From Chthoniobacteraceae bacterium (GTDB lineage Bacteria; Verrucomicrobiota; Verrucomicrobiia; Chthoniobacterales; Chthoniobacteraceae), in contig CANFTB010000013.1 of NCBI GenBank assembly GCA_947449735.1, positions 30,355 to 94,354 on the forward strand: a stretch of 64,000 nt of DNA. Reading direction: 5' to 3'. The notes below the pieces were generated by a model. The model did no database searches and had not been told where the DNA came from. It saw nothing but the letters and a program-made list of their open reading frames with translations. Shown here in pieces: positions 1 through 9,449 of this stretch. Numbering within the stretch: position 1 is the first letter of the stretch; each line of letters starts with the position of its first letter. Made by a program: the position numbers and the translations under genes.

Positions 1-3000
1 GGTCCGAGCCTGCAGAAGTCGCCCACGATTGCATCGTATAAAACAGTGGTACGGGCGCCGAGCGTTGCGCCTTCGCCGATTTTGACGTCACCGATGCGCA
101 TGACACGGTCCTCAAAGAGATGTGTTTGAGGTCCGCAGTGGGCGTTAAGCTCGGCGTAAGATCCGATCTGAACGCAGTCAAACTCCGTGAGGTCCGTGGT
201 GTTCATCCACACGCCCCGGCCTATTCTGGCTCCCATCAGCCGCATCGCCCAGGGCAGGAAAGGAGTGCCTCGCAAATGGTTTAAAAATGAGGGCACTGCC
301 AGAGACTCGTAGGCCACTGTGACTGCTTCGCTCAACCACACAAAGGCGGTCCACATGGGGGCTTTTCGTGCCTTGTAACGGCCGATGAATAACCACTTGA
401 GTGCGAGCACAATTAGAAACGAACTAAGCGAATAAATCGCACTGGATACGAATGAGGCTGCGATAAATGCCTTCCAATTGCCATCCTCCGCAAAATCCAT
501 CACCCGGTAGACGATGACATAGCCCGCCGCTATCAGGAACGCCATTGGCAGAACGATGCGGAAAGCCTCGATGGTTCCCCTAGCGAGACGTCTCCACGGT
601 GCTGGATGGAAGGTGAGCGCCGGATCTGGCGTCGATATGGTCTCCCGCGCGGGAAGACGCATGGGCGGTGATCCCATCCATGTCTGTCCCGGCACAAGGA
701 GATGATTGGCAGGTGCGCTGGACTGGACTCCGAGCAGGACGTCATCGGGAAAAATCGCACCGTCAGGTACATACGCGCCGTTTCCGATGAATGTGCGTTT
801 TCCAATGAACGTTCCCTGCAGGCTCATCCAACCATTGCGTTGTTCTTCATCACCGAGAAGGGCGCCGTCCGCTACAAAAGAACCGTCGCCCAGTTGGAGA
901 AGGCTGGGTATGACACCCTCCGCTGTGGAGATCTCGGCATCACGGCCCACCTTTGCCCCGAGAAGGCGCAACCAGGCGCTTGCAAATACCGAAGCATAAA
1001 GCCCGTGGAGTACTTGAAGGCTGGCGTCCAATACGGTTGAGAGCAGCCATTTGCTGCGGTATGCGGCGCCGTGCAGCGGGAATCTCCCGGGCTTGGGCCG
1101 TGGAAGAAAGCTCCGCAGGCAGCCGGCAAGCAAAGCCGTCAGGGTGACCAGAACCATAGATGCGGGAAGGGCCATCGCGAAAAAGAACGGGAAGGCCTGC
1201 CACCATGTCAGCGTGCTGTCGAAAAGGTCGATGGTGTTGGCGTCTATCCAGTCAATGAGAACGAAGGCTGGAAATGTCGGGACGAAAAACAGCACTGCCA
1301 CGAGGCTCCCTCCGATGGCGAAGTAAAGCTGTTCGAGTAGTTTCGAAACTCCGGATTGCGCGGGTGGCGGAGTCCATTGTTCGGCCTCTTGTGCCACTGG
1401 AACTGCAGGGGCGCCCGACCATGTTTGATTGCAAGGAATGCTGCGACCGGCGGCGAGCGTGGATTGTCCGCACAGTCTCGCATGCCTGCCCAAAGCTGTG
1501 TCGTTTTCGAGCACCGAGTAGGAGTCTATCGAAGCGCCTTCCTCAATGTGGACCCGCCCTACAATAAAGCGCCCTCCTTCTACGCGGGCGTTCTCGATGT
1601 TCACGAAGGTTCCGATGCAGGCGCCATCTCCGATTTCAAGCAACTCGGGTGCGGCGACTGTGAGCGAATTGAGAGTGGTGTTAGCCCCGATTTTTGCACC
1701 CATCATTCTCAAATGAACTGCCCGCCATGGCGTTCCTGAGATGAGATGTACGGCGCAGGCTTTTGAAATGTGGCTTCCGAGCCACCATCTGAAATAAGTG
1801 AAGCCCCAGAGCGGATAGTTTCCAGGGAGAATGGTTCCCACCAAAAGTTTGCGAAGCAAAACTGTGAGCGGAAACGACAGGATGATCGTGAGTATAAAAA
1901 CAATAACCGAGGTCGCGACCGCGACCGCAATGCTGTCGGTTTTGGCTCCGGTAAGTGCGTGGTATGTGAAAAATGGAGCGAGCCAGATTAGGAGATCCAG
2001 AAGGACGATAAAAGGCAGGCACACGAGCTGTCCTAATCCGCATGCAAACCGGCGCCAGAGTGGAGGCGGGTTGTGCGGTGTCTCGAGTCGGTTCTCGCTT
2101 TGTTCCAAGGCAGCCAATGATTCAGCGATCGCTCCAAGGCGTCTGTTCTGGTAGACGTGCTGGACGCCGACGGAAGCAAAACGTGGGTCCTTTCGCAGCA
2201 AGGAAACAAGCCTAGCGGCCAGAAGTGAGTGGCCGCCGAGGTCGTCAAAAAAATCATTCTCGGGGCGGAATGTTCTTCCCGGGAACAGTTTTCCAAGGGA
2301 ATCCCAAAGCAATTGTTCGGAGCGATTCGCCGGCTCGTAAGGGGCGCCGCTGGCATCTTCAGCCGCGGGTGAGGTCAGCAGCGGAAGCGTCTTTAGTTTT
2401 GCCAGATCAATCTTCCCAGACGGCAGTCGCGGCATTTGGTCCAGCAACTCGATGTGCGCGGGCACCATGTATGAGGGAAGCTTTTGCGCCAGATGTTTGC
2501 GCAGGGCGTCAACTTTTGGTGCTTCACCGGATCGAACGGCAAACGCCACGATCTCTTCGGAACCGTAGAGTGGCATTGTGACAGCCGCGGCGGTGCCGAT
2601 GCCGGGTTCGCGCGCAAGAGCTGCCGCCACTTCGTCGAGCTCGATCCTGAAGCCTCTTATTTTGACCTGGTGGTCTACCCTGCCCAGGCATCGCATGCGG
2701 CCGTCCTCTCCAATGGAGCCGAGATCACCCGTCAGATATAGGCGCTCTTCCGACGGATTCAGCGCATTTGGGTTTCGCAGGAAACGCGCCGCTGTCAGAG
2801 ATTCAAGATTCAGGTAACCGAGACTCACACCGGGTCCGAATATGGCGATTTCACCGATCTGGCCTGCAGGAAGCGGCTTGCCATCCTCCCCAGCGACAAG
2901 CATTCCGTAATTCGGGAGCGGCCGACCTATCGTGACTTCCCTCCCGGACTGAAGTTCTTCAACGCTGGCCGTGACTGTGGTTTCCGTTGGTCCATAGGTG

Positions 3001-3881
3001 TTGAAAACACGTTTTCCAGTTTTACTCAGTCGTTCGGCGAGGGCGTCGGGGCAGGCCTCGCCGCCGATATTGAGAAGCCTCAGATGGGGTGGAAAACTTT
3101 CAATGAGAGAAACGAGCGTCGGGACGGCGTGGAGAACGGTTATTCTCTCCCTCTCAAGGGCGCTGCCGATTGCATCCGGATCTGCGACGATCTCTGCCGG
3201 AGCGATCCAGATTGAGGCGCCGACAAGATAGGAGATCCAGATCTCCTCAAAAGACATGTCGAAGGCGGCGGAAAAGCCCTGATAGACCCTGTCGTCCTGG
3301 CGGATTCCTAGAATTTCATTTTCGCTGCGCAGAAAGTGGCAGATGTTGGATTGGCTGACTGCAATGCCTTTTGGCGTGCCTGTCGAACCCGAGGTGTAAA
3401 TGACGTAGGCCGGATCGGATGGCTTTGGACGGGGGAGAAGTTCCGGTGTGGAAACCAGTTCAAGGAGGTCTTCAAAACACCAGACCGGGATGGTAAGCTT
3501 CGAAAGCTGGTGGGCCAGGGCGCGGAGTGTCACTATGCCAACAGACTGCGCTGATTGGAGGCAGTTTGCGGCGCGCTCGAGGGGAACGTCCGCGTCAAAA
3601 GGCAGCCACGCGGAGCCGGAGGCTGTCACACCCGCTTGGGCGATCAAAAGGTCCGCGCCGCGCGGCATCCAGAGCCCGATAATTTTGCCTGGGCCCGCTC
3701 CTCGCTGTTTCAGAGACTGTCCGACTGCGGATGCGCGCTTTAGAAGTTCTTCGTACGAAACTGTCTCGTCAGCGAATTGAAGAGCTGTCTGCTGCGGTTG
3801 CAGGGAGGCCGTTTTTTGAAGGATGTCATACAGTGTTTCTTCGCGAAGAAAGTCTGGTCTTGCGGGGCCTCTGAGGATCAT
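1..3881 (-). CDS. Pls/PosA-type NRPS-like polymer synthetase (C-terminus beyond window)
   Basis: At least 1,293 residues from ATG at 3881; no stop before the left edge. An adenylation domain (about residues 20-495) shows core motifs YTSGSTGTPKG (162-172), YGPTETT (296-302), LTGD (383-386) and PSGK with K490. A carrier domain follows with DLGGHSLL and phosphopantetheine Ser552. There is no condensation or thioesterase domain. After it come pairs of hydrophobic segments alternating with three soluble left-handed beta-helix (hexapeptide acetyltransferase-like) regions, e.g. GTFIGKRTFIGNGAYVPDG near position 815; the third is cut by the edge. This A-PCP-TM-soluble-TM-soluble-TM-soluble order is the known layout of poly-epsilon-lysine synthetase (Pls) and relatives, membrane enzymes that join one amino acid through isopeptide bonds. 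The hand-read specificity residues are D-M-E-H-N-G-T-V-T-K; the extra acidic residue at the third position would suit a basic substrate (inference). Reading phase is constant from 3881 to 815, so no frameshift is seen there. Confidence 0.9.
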   Translation of the reverse strand, partial: MILRGPARPDFLREETLYDILQKTASLQPQQTALQFADETVSYEELLKRASAVGQSLKQRGAGPGKIIGLWMPRGADLLIAQAGVTASGSAWLPFDADVPLERAANCLQSAQSVGIVTLRALAHQLSKLTIPVWCFEDLLELVSTPELLPRPKPSDPAYVIYTSGSTGTPKGIAVSQSNICHFLRSENEILGIRQDDRVYQGFSAAFDMSFEEIWISYLVGASIWIAPAEIVADPDAIGSALERERITVLHAVPTLVSLIESFPPHLRLLNIGGEACPDALAERLSKTGKRVFNTYGPTETTVTASVEELQSGREVTIGRPLPNYGMLVAGEDGKPLPAGQIGEIAIFGPGVSLGYLNLESLTAARFLRNPNALNPSEERLYLTGDLGSIGEDGRMRCLGRVDHQVKIRGFRIELDEVAAALAREPGIGTAAAVTMPLYGSEEIVAFAVRSGEAPKVDALRKHLAQKLPSYMVPAHIELLDQMPRLPSGKIDLAKLKTLPLLTSPAAEDASGAPYEPANRSEQLLWDSLGKLFPGRTFRPENDFFDDLGGHSLLAARLVSLLRKDPRFASVGVQHVYQNRRLGAIAESLAALEQSENRLETPHNPPPLWRRFACGLGQLVCLPFIVLLDLLIWLAPFFTYHALTGAKTDSIAVAVATSVIVFILTIILSFPLTVLLRKLLVGTILPGNYPLWGFTYFRWWLGSHISKACAVHLISGTPWRAVHLRMMGAKIGANTTLNSLTVAAPELLEIGDGACIGTFVNIENARVEGGRFIVGRVHIEEGASIDSYSVLENDTALGRHARLCGQSTLAAGRSIPCNQTWSGAPAVPVAQEAEQWTPPPAQSGVSKLLEQLYFAIGGSLVAVLFFVPTFPAFVLIDWIDANTIDLFDSTLTWWQAFPFFFAMALPASMVLVTLTALLAGCLRSFLPRPKPGRFPLHGAAYRSKWLLSTVLDASLQVLHGLYASVFASAWLRLLGAKVGRDAEISTAEGVIPSLLQLGDGSFVADGALLGDEEQRNGWMSLQGTFIGKRTFIGNGAYVPDGAIFPDDVLLGVQSSAPANHLLVPGQTWMGSPPMRLPARETISTPDPALTFHPAPWRRLARGTIEAFRIVLPMAFLIAAGYVIVYRVMDFAEDGNWKAFIAASFVSSAIYSLSSFLIVLALKWLFIGRYKARKAPMWTAFVWLSEAVTVAYESLAVPSFLNHLRGTPFLPWAMRLMGARIGRGVWMNTTDLTEFDCVQIGSYAELNAHCGPQTHLFEDRVMRIGDVKIGEGATLGARTTVLYDAIVGDFCRLG

Positions 3882-4096
3882 GAAGCAGGGGGATGTCTAA
3901 AGTCGGGGGAGGTGCCTTTATGCGAGTCTGCGCCGGTGAACCGGTTTCGAGAGATGTGAACACCGCCACTAGTCTTCTGTCGCGGGGCTCAAAGGGTTGA
4001 AGGCGGCGGGTTTTGGAAATGCCTAGCCAAGGTGGAGGGTAGACCGGGCTGACAGGGAGGTGTCCCTCAAGGTGTTTGAATCTCGAAGGCGAGCCG

Positions 4097-5032
4097 CTAA
4101 TCAAACCTGTTGTGCAGCCATGTGTAGGGGAAGTCGTTCCCCGGGCAGTCGGTCGGCCAGCGTGGGGGGTTAATTTCCCTGTGGGCCTTCACGACGGACC
4201 ATTTGGAGTCAATTTTTCCGACTCTTTGTCTGAGGTACCGGATGAGTTCATCGAGGGATTCGAGCTGTTTTTGCGTCGGCTTGTCGTGGTTGTAGTCGCC
4301 GACCAGGCATATTCCGAGGGCTATGTTGTTCAGGTAGTCGCTGTGCACATGGCCGCCATTGATTTGTCTCCGCCAGCGCGAACCGACCTCGATTTGCCCG
4401 TCGCCGGACGAGGTTCCATTTCCAATGACAAAGTGGTAGGCCAAGCCGTTTGGCATTTTACGAACATTGGTGTGATAATACTCGAAAGCTTTCGCATTGC
4501 CCTGTCGGGTTCCGCTATTATGGACCACGATATAACGCCAGCGGGCCTTCTGTACGGGCGCCTTGTCGATCTGCTCTCTGAGAGACTTCGACAGGTATTT
4601 CCAGCGTGAAAACCAGCTGAAAAAGCCCGGAGACTGAAGCCCTGCTTTCGAATCGTACCCGGATTTTTCAACCACCAGCTGTTTCTCCTCGGTGGGGGCG
4701 GCGGGAGGTTTTTGGGGACTTGGCGGTTGCGTCGCTTGCTTCGGCTGCACGTTTGCCGAGGGGGCGGCCGGCGGCGGCTTCGGAGGTGCGCTGGGCGGAG
4801 CCTGCTTTGTTGAAGGAGCCTTCTTGGATTCTGGTGAAGGATGGGGCTTTGGCTTGGGCTTCGGCTTTTGCTGAGGGGCGGCCTTTTTTGGGGCGGGTTG
4901 GACCGCCTCCTCCCGGCTTTTCATGAATTTCCTTCGCTTGTCTTCGTCTTCGCTCTGTTGAGCCGGCCCCTGCGTCGATGGCAGCAGGGACAGCGCGCAG
5001 AGGCAAATGAAGAGAGTAAGGCGGGGTGGCAC
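4097..5032 (-). CDS. secreted N-acetylmuramoyl-L-alanine amidase (Amidase_2/PGRP fold)
   Basis: 311 residues from a GTG start, chosen because it alone precedes a signal peptide (LFICLCALSLL). Residues 40-120 are a Pro/Lys/Ala-rich linker of the kind that spans periplasm or binds peptidoglycan. Residues 160-310 are an Amidase_2 domain: VVHNSG with His171, YHFVIGNG (199-206), and AHREINPP...TDCPG supplying His284 and Cys296. That is the His-His-Cys zinc set of T7-lysozyme-like amidases, which cleave the bond between N-acetylmuramate and L-alanine in peptidoglycan. The gene lies 215 bp upstream of the Pls-like gene on the same strand; a functional link is not shown. Confidence 0.9.
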   Translation of the reverse strand: MPPRLTLFICLCALSLLPSTQGPAQQSEDEDKRRKFMKSREEAVQPAPKKAAPQQKPKPKPKPHPSPESKKAPSTKQAPPSAPPKPPPAAPSANVQPKQATQPPSPQKPPAAPTEEKQLVVEKSGYDSKAGLQSPGFFSWFSRWKYLSKSLREQIDKAPVQKARWRYIVVHNSGTRQGNAKAFEYYHTNVRKMPNGLAYHFVIGNGTSSGDGQIEVGSRWRRQINGGHVHSDYLNNIALGICLVGDYNHDKPTQKQLESLDELIRYLRQRVGKIDSKWSVVKAHREINPPRWPTDCPGNDFPYTWLHNRFD

Positions 5033-5140
5033 GGGGTTAGCTTATCAAAGCCATTGAGTCCTGCAAGGCGCGGGAACGGGCTCAGTCAAAAGATTAGCCT
5101 GCGGCATCTTAAGTCGGGTTCGCACGGGCGGGTCCGGAAC

Positions 5141-5611
5141 CTAACGAGAGATGTCCGATTGGCCTAAAATTTGAAAGCCATGCTGGTTGAGGACAGAGAT
5201 GGCGCACTCATTATCTTCCACATGGAGGGCTAATGCGGATCGCCCGCGGGGACGTGTCAGGAGCGCGTAGGAGCCAAAAATGTTCACATCTGCCGCGAGC
5301 AAGGCGGCGAGAAGGCGGCCGAGTTCGGTTGGGCCTTCTGGCAGTTCAACAACCACGAGATCGCATACTGAGTGCGGAATTTCGTGCTCTGCAAAAATAT
5401 CCTGAACGGACTCTGGATCGCTCACGACAATCCGAACGATCGCGGTATCCGCGGATGCTTGCACGCTTGTCGCAACGACATGAACATTGTGGTTGTTCAG
5501 AAGATTTACGACTTCCACCAGGGCACCAACTTTGTTCGGTAGAAATACGGAAAACTGGGTGACGCGAGGGGTGCCTGTCTTTTCAGCTGTGAAGGATTCT
5601 TCGAAGGGCAT
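5141..5611 (-). CDS. tandem ACT-domain protein
   Basis: 156 residues. The first ACT domain begins around VTQFSVFLPNKVGALVEVV (18-36) and a second around LVVVELPEGPTELGRLLAALL (83 onward, PGxL-like turn replaced by PTEL). Stand-alone tandem ACT proteins bind amino acids and act as small regulators; no catalytic domain is present. It is followed 108 bp downstream by the amidase gene and preceded 66 bp upstream by a secreted hypothetical protein, so an operon is possible. Ligand unknown. Confidence 0.85.
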   Translation of the reverse strand: MPFEESFTAEKTGTPRVTQFSVFLPNKVGALVEVVNLLNNHNVHVVATSVQASADTAIVRIVVSDPESVQDIFAEHEIPHSVCDLVVVELPEGPTELGRLLAALLAADVNIFGSYALLTRPRGRSALALHVEDNECAISVLNQHGFQILGQSDISR

Positions 5612-5677
5612 TTTGAATAGTGGTAGATGGCAGGTTTAGAAACGGAAGAGAGATGGTTCGTGCAACCGGTAAAGGCG

Positions 5678-6475
5678 TCAGTTCTGACGTGAAATGATCT
5701 CCTGAAGAATCGAACTGAGTACCGGGGCCAGCTCAATCATCTCTGAACGTGAAACGGGTACATCGGACGGTCCGTCGAGCAGGGAATGTAATTTTTCGAG
5801 TCGGGGTCGAAGCGCGATCATAAGAGGGTCCGGACGCTGAGGGTCCGGCGGGAGGTCCATTTCAGATTGTAGAAGCTTAAGGATGCTTTTTTGTCGCAGC
5901 AATGAAGCCCCAATTTCCGTGTAGGTCTCTCTAAGTATGGAAGAGCTTATCTCAAGGCCTCTCACCCATGCACCGATGAGAACAAGACGCACTAGCCTTT
6001 CGTCTTGATGTTTGCGGAGCGCATTTTCCAGCTCGACGCCGGTGGCGCCGAGTTCCTGCCTGAAGGTTGCCCATGATTTTTTTTGAGCCGAATCCACCAG
6101 GCTCCGACTGCGGTCTAGCAATTCGTTTTGAACCCCCAGGGTTTTCGCGAGGGCAATCAGGTCCTTCACGACATTTTTACACTGCTGTGTGTCCTCGGCC
6201 TGAGCCGCCAGATAACCATCTGTAAAAACACTGCCGACCAGAATGGCGGTTTGAATCCGGCTGTTGAGCGTTGAGGGTAGTGGGCCGCGGAAATTAGCCG
6301 ACCAATCCGGCTTTGTAGAACGGGAGATGGCAATCAGAAGCTCCTCTGGAGTCCGTAATTCGCGGAAGGGAGAGGACGTCTCGTCCGCAAGTCCAGCGGA
6401 ACCCAACAAGAAGAGTTGGACAAGCAGGAGAGCCAGACAGACAAGATGCAGCCGGTTGGAATATGGCGGCTTCAT
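5678..6475 (-). CDS. secreted alpha-helical protein of unknown function
   Basis: 265 residues from ATG at 6475. An earlier TTG at 6568 would add 31 residues, but the ATG places a clean signal peptide (HLVCLALLLVQLFLL, then cleavage near SAGLA-DE) at the N-terminus. The mature part is rich in Leu, Glu, Arg and Ser and looks all-helical; I recognise no family and see no catalytic motif. It starts 93 bp after the guaB stop on the same strand. Probably periplasmic. Confidence 0.75.
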   Translation of the reverse strand: MKPPYSNRLHLVCLALLLVQLFLLGSAGLADETSSPFRELRTPEELLIAISRSTKPDWSANFRGPLPSTLNSRIQTAILVGSVFTDGYLAAQAEDTQQCKNVVKDLIALAKTLGVQNELLDRSRSLVDSAQKKSWATFRQELGATGVELENALRKHQDERLVRLVLIGAWVRGLEISSSILRETYTEIGASLLRQKSILKLLQSEMDLPPDPQRPDPLMIALRPRLEKLHSLLDGPSDVPVSRSEMIELAPVLSSILQEIISRQN

Positions 6476-6568
6476 GGTTCGACAACTTATTCGTTTTTCG
6501 AAACCTGTCAGGTCTCTTTTAATGAGTTCTGGCATGCTGAGAGAAGAATCCAAACCGGGCCCCTTCAA

Positions 6569-8128
6569 TCAGCTCCCGGTCTTAACTTCGATCACGTCAT
6601 GCGGAGCGCTCTCCCTTTGGCCCGCCTGGCTTACCTGAATGAAACGCGCATTGTTCTTCAGTTCCTGCAGGTTTTTTGCACCCAAATAGCCCATGCCGCT
6701 CTGAATGCCGCCGGTCATTTGAACCATTACCTGGTCTAATTTTGGAGAAAGTTCCTTGAGTGCCTCGATTCCCTCGGCCGCAACTTTTCTTGCGGCATCC
6801 TTTGCGGCGTGGCCGTAGCGTGCGGCGCTTCCGGCGCTCATGGCAGCGAGTGAGCCCATGCCCCGGTACTGCTTGTAGAGCTTTCCGTTGATTTCCATCA
6901 CGCTTCCCGGTGCCTCGGGACATCCAGCAAGAAGCCCGCCGCAAACGACTGCGTCCGCAAGAGTCAGCGCTTTCACCACATCACCCGATTTGGTGATTCC
7001 ACCATCTGCCAGGATGGTAACTCCCTTTTTGGCGGCTGCGCGGCTTGCGACATAAAGAGCCGTAAGCTGCGGAATTCCGACTCCAGCCACGATTCGGGTG
7101 GTGCAGATGGAGCCTGGCCCCTGTCCGACTTTGACAACAGTGGCCCCGCAGTCTGCCAGATAATCGACCCCGGATGCGCTTGTGACATTGCCGGCTATGA
7201 TTGGCAGGTCCTTGAACGCTCCCCGGACCAGTCGCACCATGTCTCCAACTCCCTTCGAGTGGCCGTGCGCGGTTGAGATAGCGACAGTGTCGACCCCCCT
7301 CTCCACCAGCCCGGCTACGTGCGAAAGAATCCGCTCTGAATCTAACTCGCCATTTGCTCTGCGGGGAGAGGACAGACTCGCGCCACATAGGAGGCGGAAA
7401 TTTGAGTCTCTGGCCGGTTTCATTTGGGAATTATGCTCCTGCCTGATGCGCTCAACGTCCGATAGCGTGAACAGCCCGCGAAGCCGGTCTTCTTTGTCGA
7501 CGACGAGAAGCTTGTGTGTCCCGACGTGTTCGGTAAAGAAACGGTCCGCACTCTCGATAGGGTCCGATCCCAGTTCTGTATCGCAGATTGAAGGAGCGAG
7601 GGAGCGAGGCGTCATCACCTCGTGAACTTTTTTAGCGGCGTGCCTTTGCCTGACCACCTGTCCCGGGAGCAAACCGAGAAGGCGGCCGGAAGAATCCACA
7701 ACGGGAAAGGTGCGAAAGGTAAATTCCTTTTCCTCCAAATAAACGAGAAGTTCGCCGATGCTCTGGTCTGGAGCTGCCTTGATTGGGTCGCTGATGAGGC
7801 CGTGGACGTTGTTTTTCACCCGGCTCACTTCGGAAAGTTGGGTCCGCTCGGGCATGTTGCAATGGATGAGCCCGAGCCCGCCGCACCGGGCGAGGGCTAT
7901 CGCCATCTCGGCTTCGGTAACCGTATCCATGTCGGCGGATACTACTGGTATGCGCAGGTGAAGTTGGTCGGCCAGGCGCGTATCCAACTGGGCCTCGCGG
8001 GGAATCACCTCGGAATAAAGTGTGGACAGGGTGATGTCGTCGTAGGTCAGCGCGGTGAGCGCGTGATCCGTAAAGAAAGAGTCAGCCGGCTTGTAGAAGA
8101 GGCTGTCTAGGGACTTGGAGTCTGCCAT
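6569..8128 (-). CDS. guaB: inosine-5'-monophosphate dehydrogenase
   Basis: 519 residues with the IMPDH layout: a TIM barrel interrupted at about residues 115-230 by two CBS domains ([32 protein letters not shown]). It oxidises IMP to XMP with NAD, the committed step of GMP synthesis. The catalytic loop GPGSICTTR gives Cys342; ILADGGI, YRGMGSL and the flap Arg437-Tyr438 are present. An oddity: the motif that usually reads (V/I)D(S/T)xHG, whose Asp contacts the cofactor ribose, reads AISTAHGHS here, with Ser285 in place of Asp. The loop [12 protein letters not shown] also differs from the usual GSxLAGTxExPG. The family assignment is firm. Whether it prefers the IMPDH or a GMP-reductase-like reaction is not decided by sequence alone. 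Confidence 0.93.
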   Translation of the reverse strand: MADSKSLDSLFYKPADSFFTDHALTALTYDDITLSTLYSEVIPREAQLDTRLADQLHLRIPVVSADMDTVTEAEMAIALARCGGLGLIHCNMPERTQLSEVSRVKNNVHGLISDPIKAAPDQSIGELLVYLEEKEFTFRTFPVVDSSGRLLGLLPGQVVRQRHAAKKVHEVMTPRSLAPSICDTELGSDPIESADRFFTEHVGTHKLLVVDKEDRLRGLFTLSDVERIRQEHNSQMKPARDSNFRLLCGASLSSPRRANGELDSERILSHVAGLVERGVDTVAISTAHGHSKGVGDMVRLVRGAFKDLPIIAGNVTSASGVDYLADCGATVVKVGQGPGSICTTRIVAGVGIPQLTALYVASRAAAKKGVTILADGGITKSGDVVKALTLADAVVCGGLLAGCPEAPGSVMEINGKLYKQYRGMGSLAAMSAGSAARYGHAAKDAARKVAAEGIEALKELSPKLDQVMVQMTGGIQSGMGYLGAKNLQELKNNARFIQVSQAGQRESAPHDVIEVKTGS

Positions 8129-8263
8129 GGCAGATCATGAACGGAGACCCTGTTCCGTGCAAAGCCATAAAAACGCCAGCGGGGGTGGAGTTGTTCTGGG
8201 TGTAGGCGGGTAGGGAGTATGCGGGATCTCTGACGAAGACGGTCGCTCGGGAATTCCGACTCC

Positions 8264-8977
8264 TCAGGGCGCGCAGGCTTCATGGCCCAAGAGCCACAGC
8301 ACTCCGCCGTCCGAAGGTGCTACCTTGCCGGAGGGATACTCCCCTTTCAGGGCACTCTGCACCACGGGCTCTTTGGTGCGGTCGTTGACCAAAAAGACTA
8401 CGGATTTTGAGGCGTTTATCAGGGGGAGGGTGAACGTGATCCTCTGCGGCGGCGGTTTTGGACCCAGAGTGGGAATGACGTTGCGCTCCTGCTCATCCAG
8501 AGCTGGGTAACCGGGGAATAGGGATGCCGTGTGGCCGTCCTCTCCAAGGCCAAGCAGCAACAAGTCGTGCCTGTAGCGGGTTTCACCAAAGCGCGCCGCG
8601 ACCGAGCCCAGGCGGGCTTCATACTCACTCGCAGCTTCTGCAGGGTCGATTTCCCCCCGGATTCGAAAAATGTTTCCCTCTGGAATGGGGACACGCGACA
8701 AAAGCGCTTCGTACGCCATTCTGTAATTGCTGTCGGGATGGTCTTGGGCGACGCAGCGTTCGTCGCCGAAGGTGATCTGGATCCTATTCCAAGGAAGATC
8801 GTGCGTGAGCTCGGCGAGTGCAGAGTAGACAGCTTTAGGAGTGTTGCCGCCGGCCAGTCCCAGGCGGAAGACACCATTTCTCGAGATGGCTTCGAGTCCC
8901 GCAGCCACAATTTGCTTGGCGGCGTCAGTTGCGAAATCTGAGGTGCGAAGCACTCTGCTGGCTATGTGAGTTTGCAT
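8264..8977 (-). CDS. pgl: 6-phosphogluconolactonase
   Basis: 237 residues of the DevB/NagB-like family. Signature stretches are LGLAGGNTPKAVYSAL (37-52), FGDERCV followed by DSNYRMA, and LLGLGEDGHTASLFPG. It hydrolyses 6-phosphogluconolactone to 6-phosphogluconate in the oxidative pentose phosphate pathway. Its start overlaps the end of the SixA-like gene by 16 bp (8962-8977), so the two are probably translationally coupled. No zwf or gnd is adjacent in this window. Confidence 0.93.
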   Translation of the reverse strand: MQTHIASRVLRTSDFATDAAKQIVAAGLEAISRNGVFRLGLAGGNTPKAVYSALAELTHDLPWNRIQITFGDERCVAQDHPDSNYRMAYEALLSRVPIPEGNIFRIRGEIDPAEAASEYEARLGSVAARFGETRYRHDLLLLGLGEDGHTASLFPGYPALDEQERNVIPTLGPKPPPQRITFTLPLINASKSVVFLVNDRTKEPVVQSALKGEYPSGKVAPSDGGVLWLLGHEACAP

Positions 8978-9423
8978 TGAACAAAGGATTCGAGAGCCGC
9001 GATGCCTGGGGAAATCAGGTTGAGGTGCATCAGGCTGGCTTTTCCTATGCGCAGCCGGTCTGGGTGCGGAAGGCCAAGTAGCTGAGCCGCCAGTAAACTG
9101 ATGTCAGGTTGATGGCCCACAAGCAGGACACGGTCTGAGGCCCGGTAAGATGCGAGGGCTTCGATTGCAGCTTCCGGAGACATTCCCGGCAGAGCCCAGG
9201 GACATGCGATCACCTTTAACTTCAGCACTGCTGCGACGACGGTTGCCGTCTCCATGGTCCTGAGGGCCGGACTGCTCAAAATCAGACTTGGCTGGTGCGT
9301 GCTGGCTTGCAGTCTCTGTGCGACCTCAGCCGCCTGCCTGTGGCCCTTTGGAGACAGGGGCCTGACGAGATCGCTTGCTGCGGACTCAAGAGCATCGGCG
9401 TGCCTGAGAAGGAGGAGATCCAT
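8962..9423 (-). CDS. sixA: SixA-type phosphohistidine phosphatase (histidine phosphatase superfamily)
   Basis: 153 residues. The N-terminal LLLRHADALE holds the RH motif with the nucleophilic His, SSPALRTMETA supplies the second Arg, and LLVGHQPDIS the second His. The short length and RHAxA start match SixA rather than phosphoglycerate mutases. Family members remove phosphate from phosphohistidine proteins. It lies 26 bp after fabG and overlaps pgl, so fabG-sixA-pgl may be one transcript. The natural substrate is unknown. Confidence 0.85.
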   Translation of the reverse strand: MDLLLLRHADALESAASDLVRPLSPKGHRQAAEVAQRLQASTHQPSLILSSPALRTMETATVVAAVLKLKVIACPWALPGMSPEAAIEALASYRASDRVLLVGHQPDISLLAAQLLGLPHPDRLRIGKASLMHLNLISPGIAALESFVQCKLT

Positions 9424-9449
9424 GGGGCAGTTGGGATCCTTGGGTCAGA

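Noticed and set aside
8129-8180. Promoter for guaB (TTGCAC with CATGAT 17 bp apart)
   Set aside because: The -10 would end 5 bp before the ATG, too close even for a leaderless transcript.
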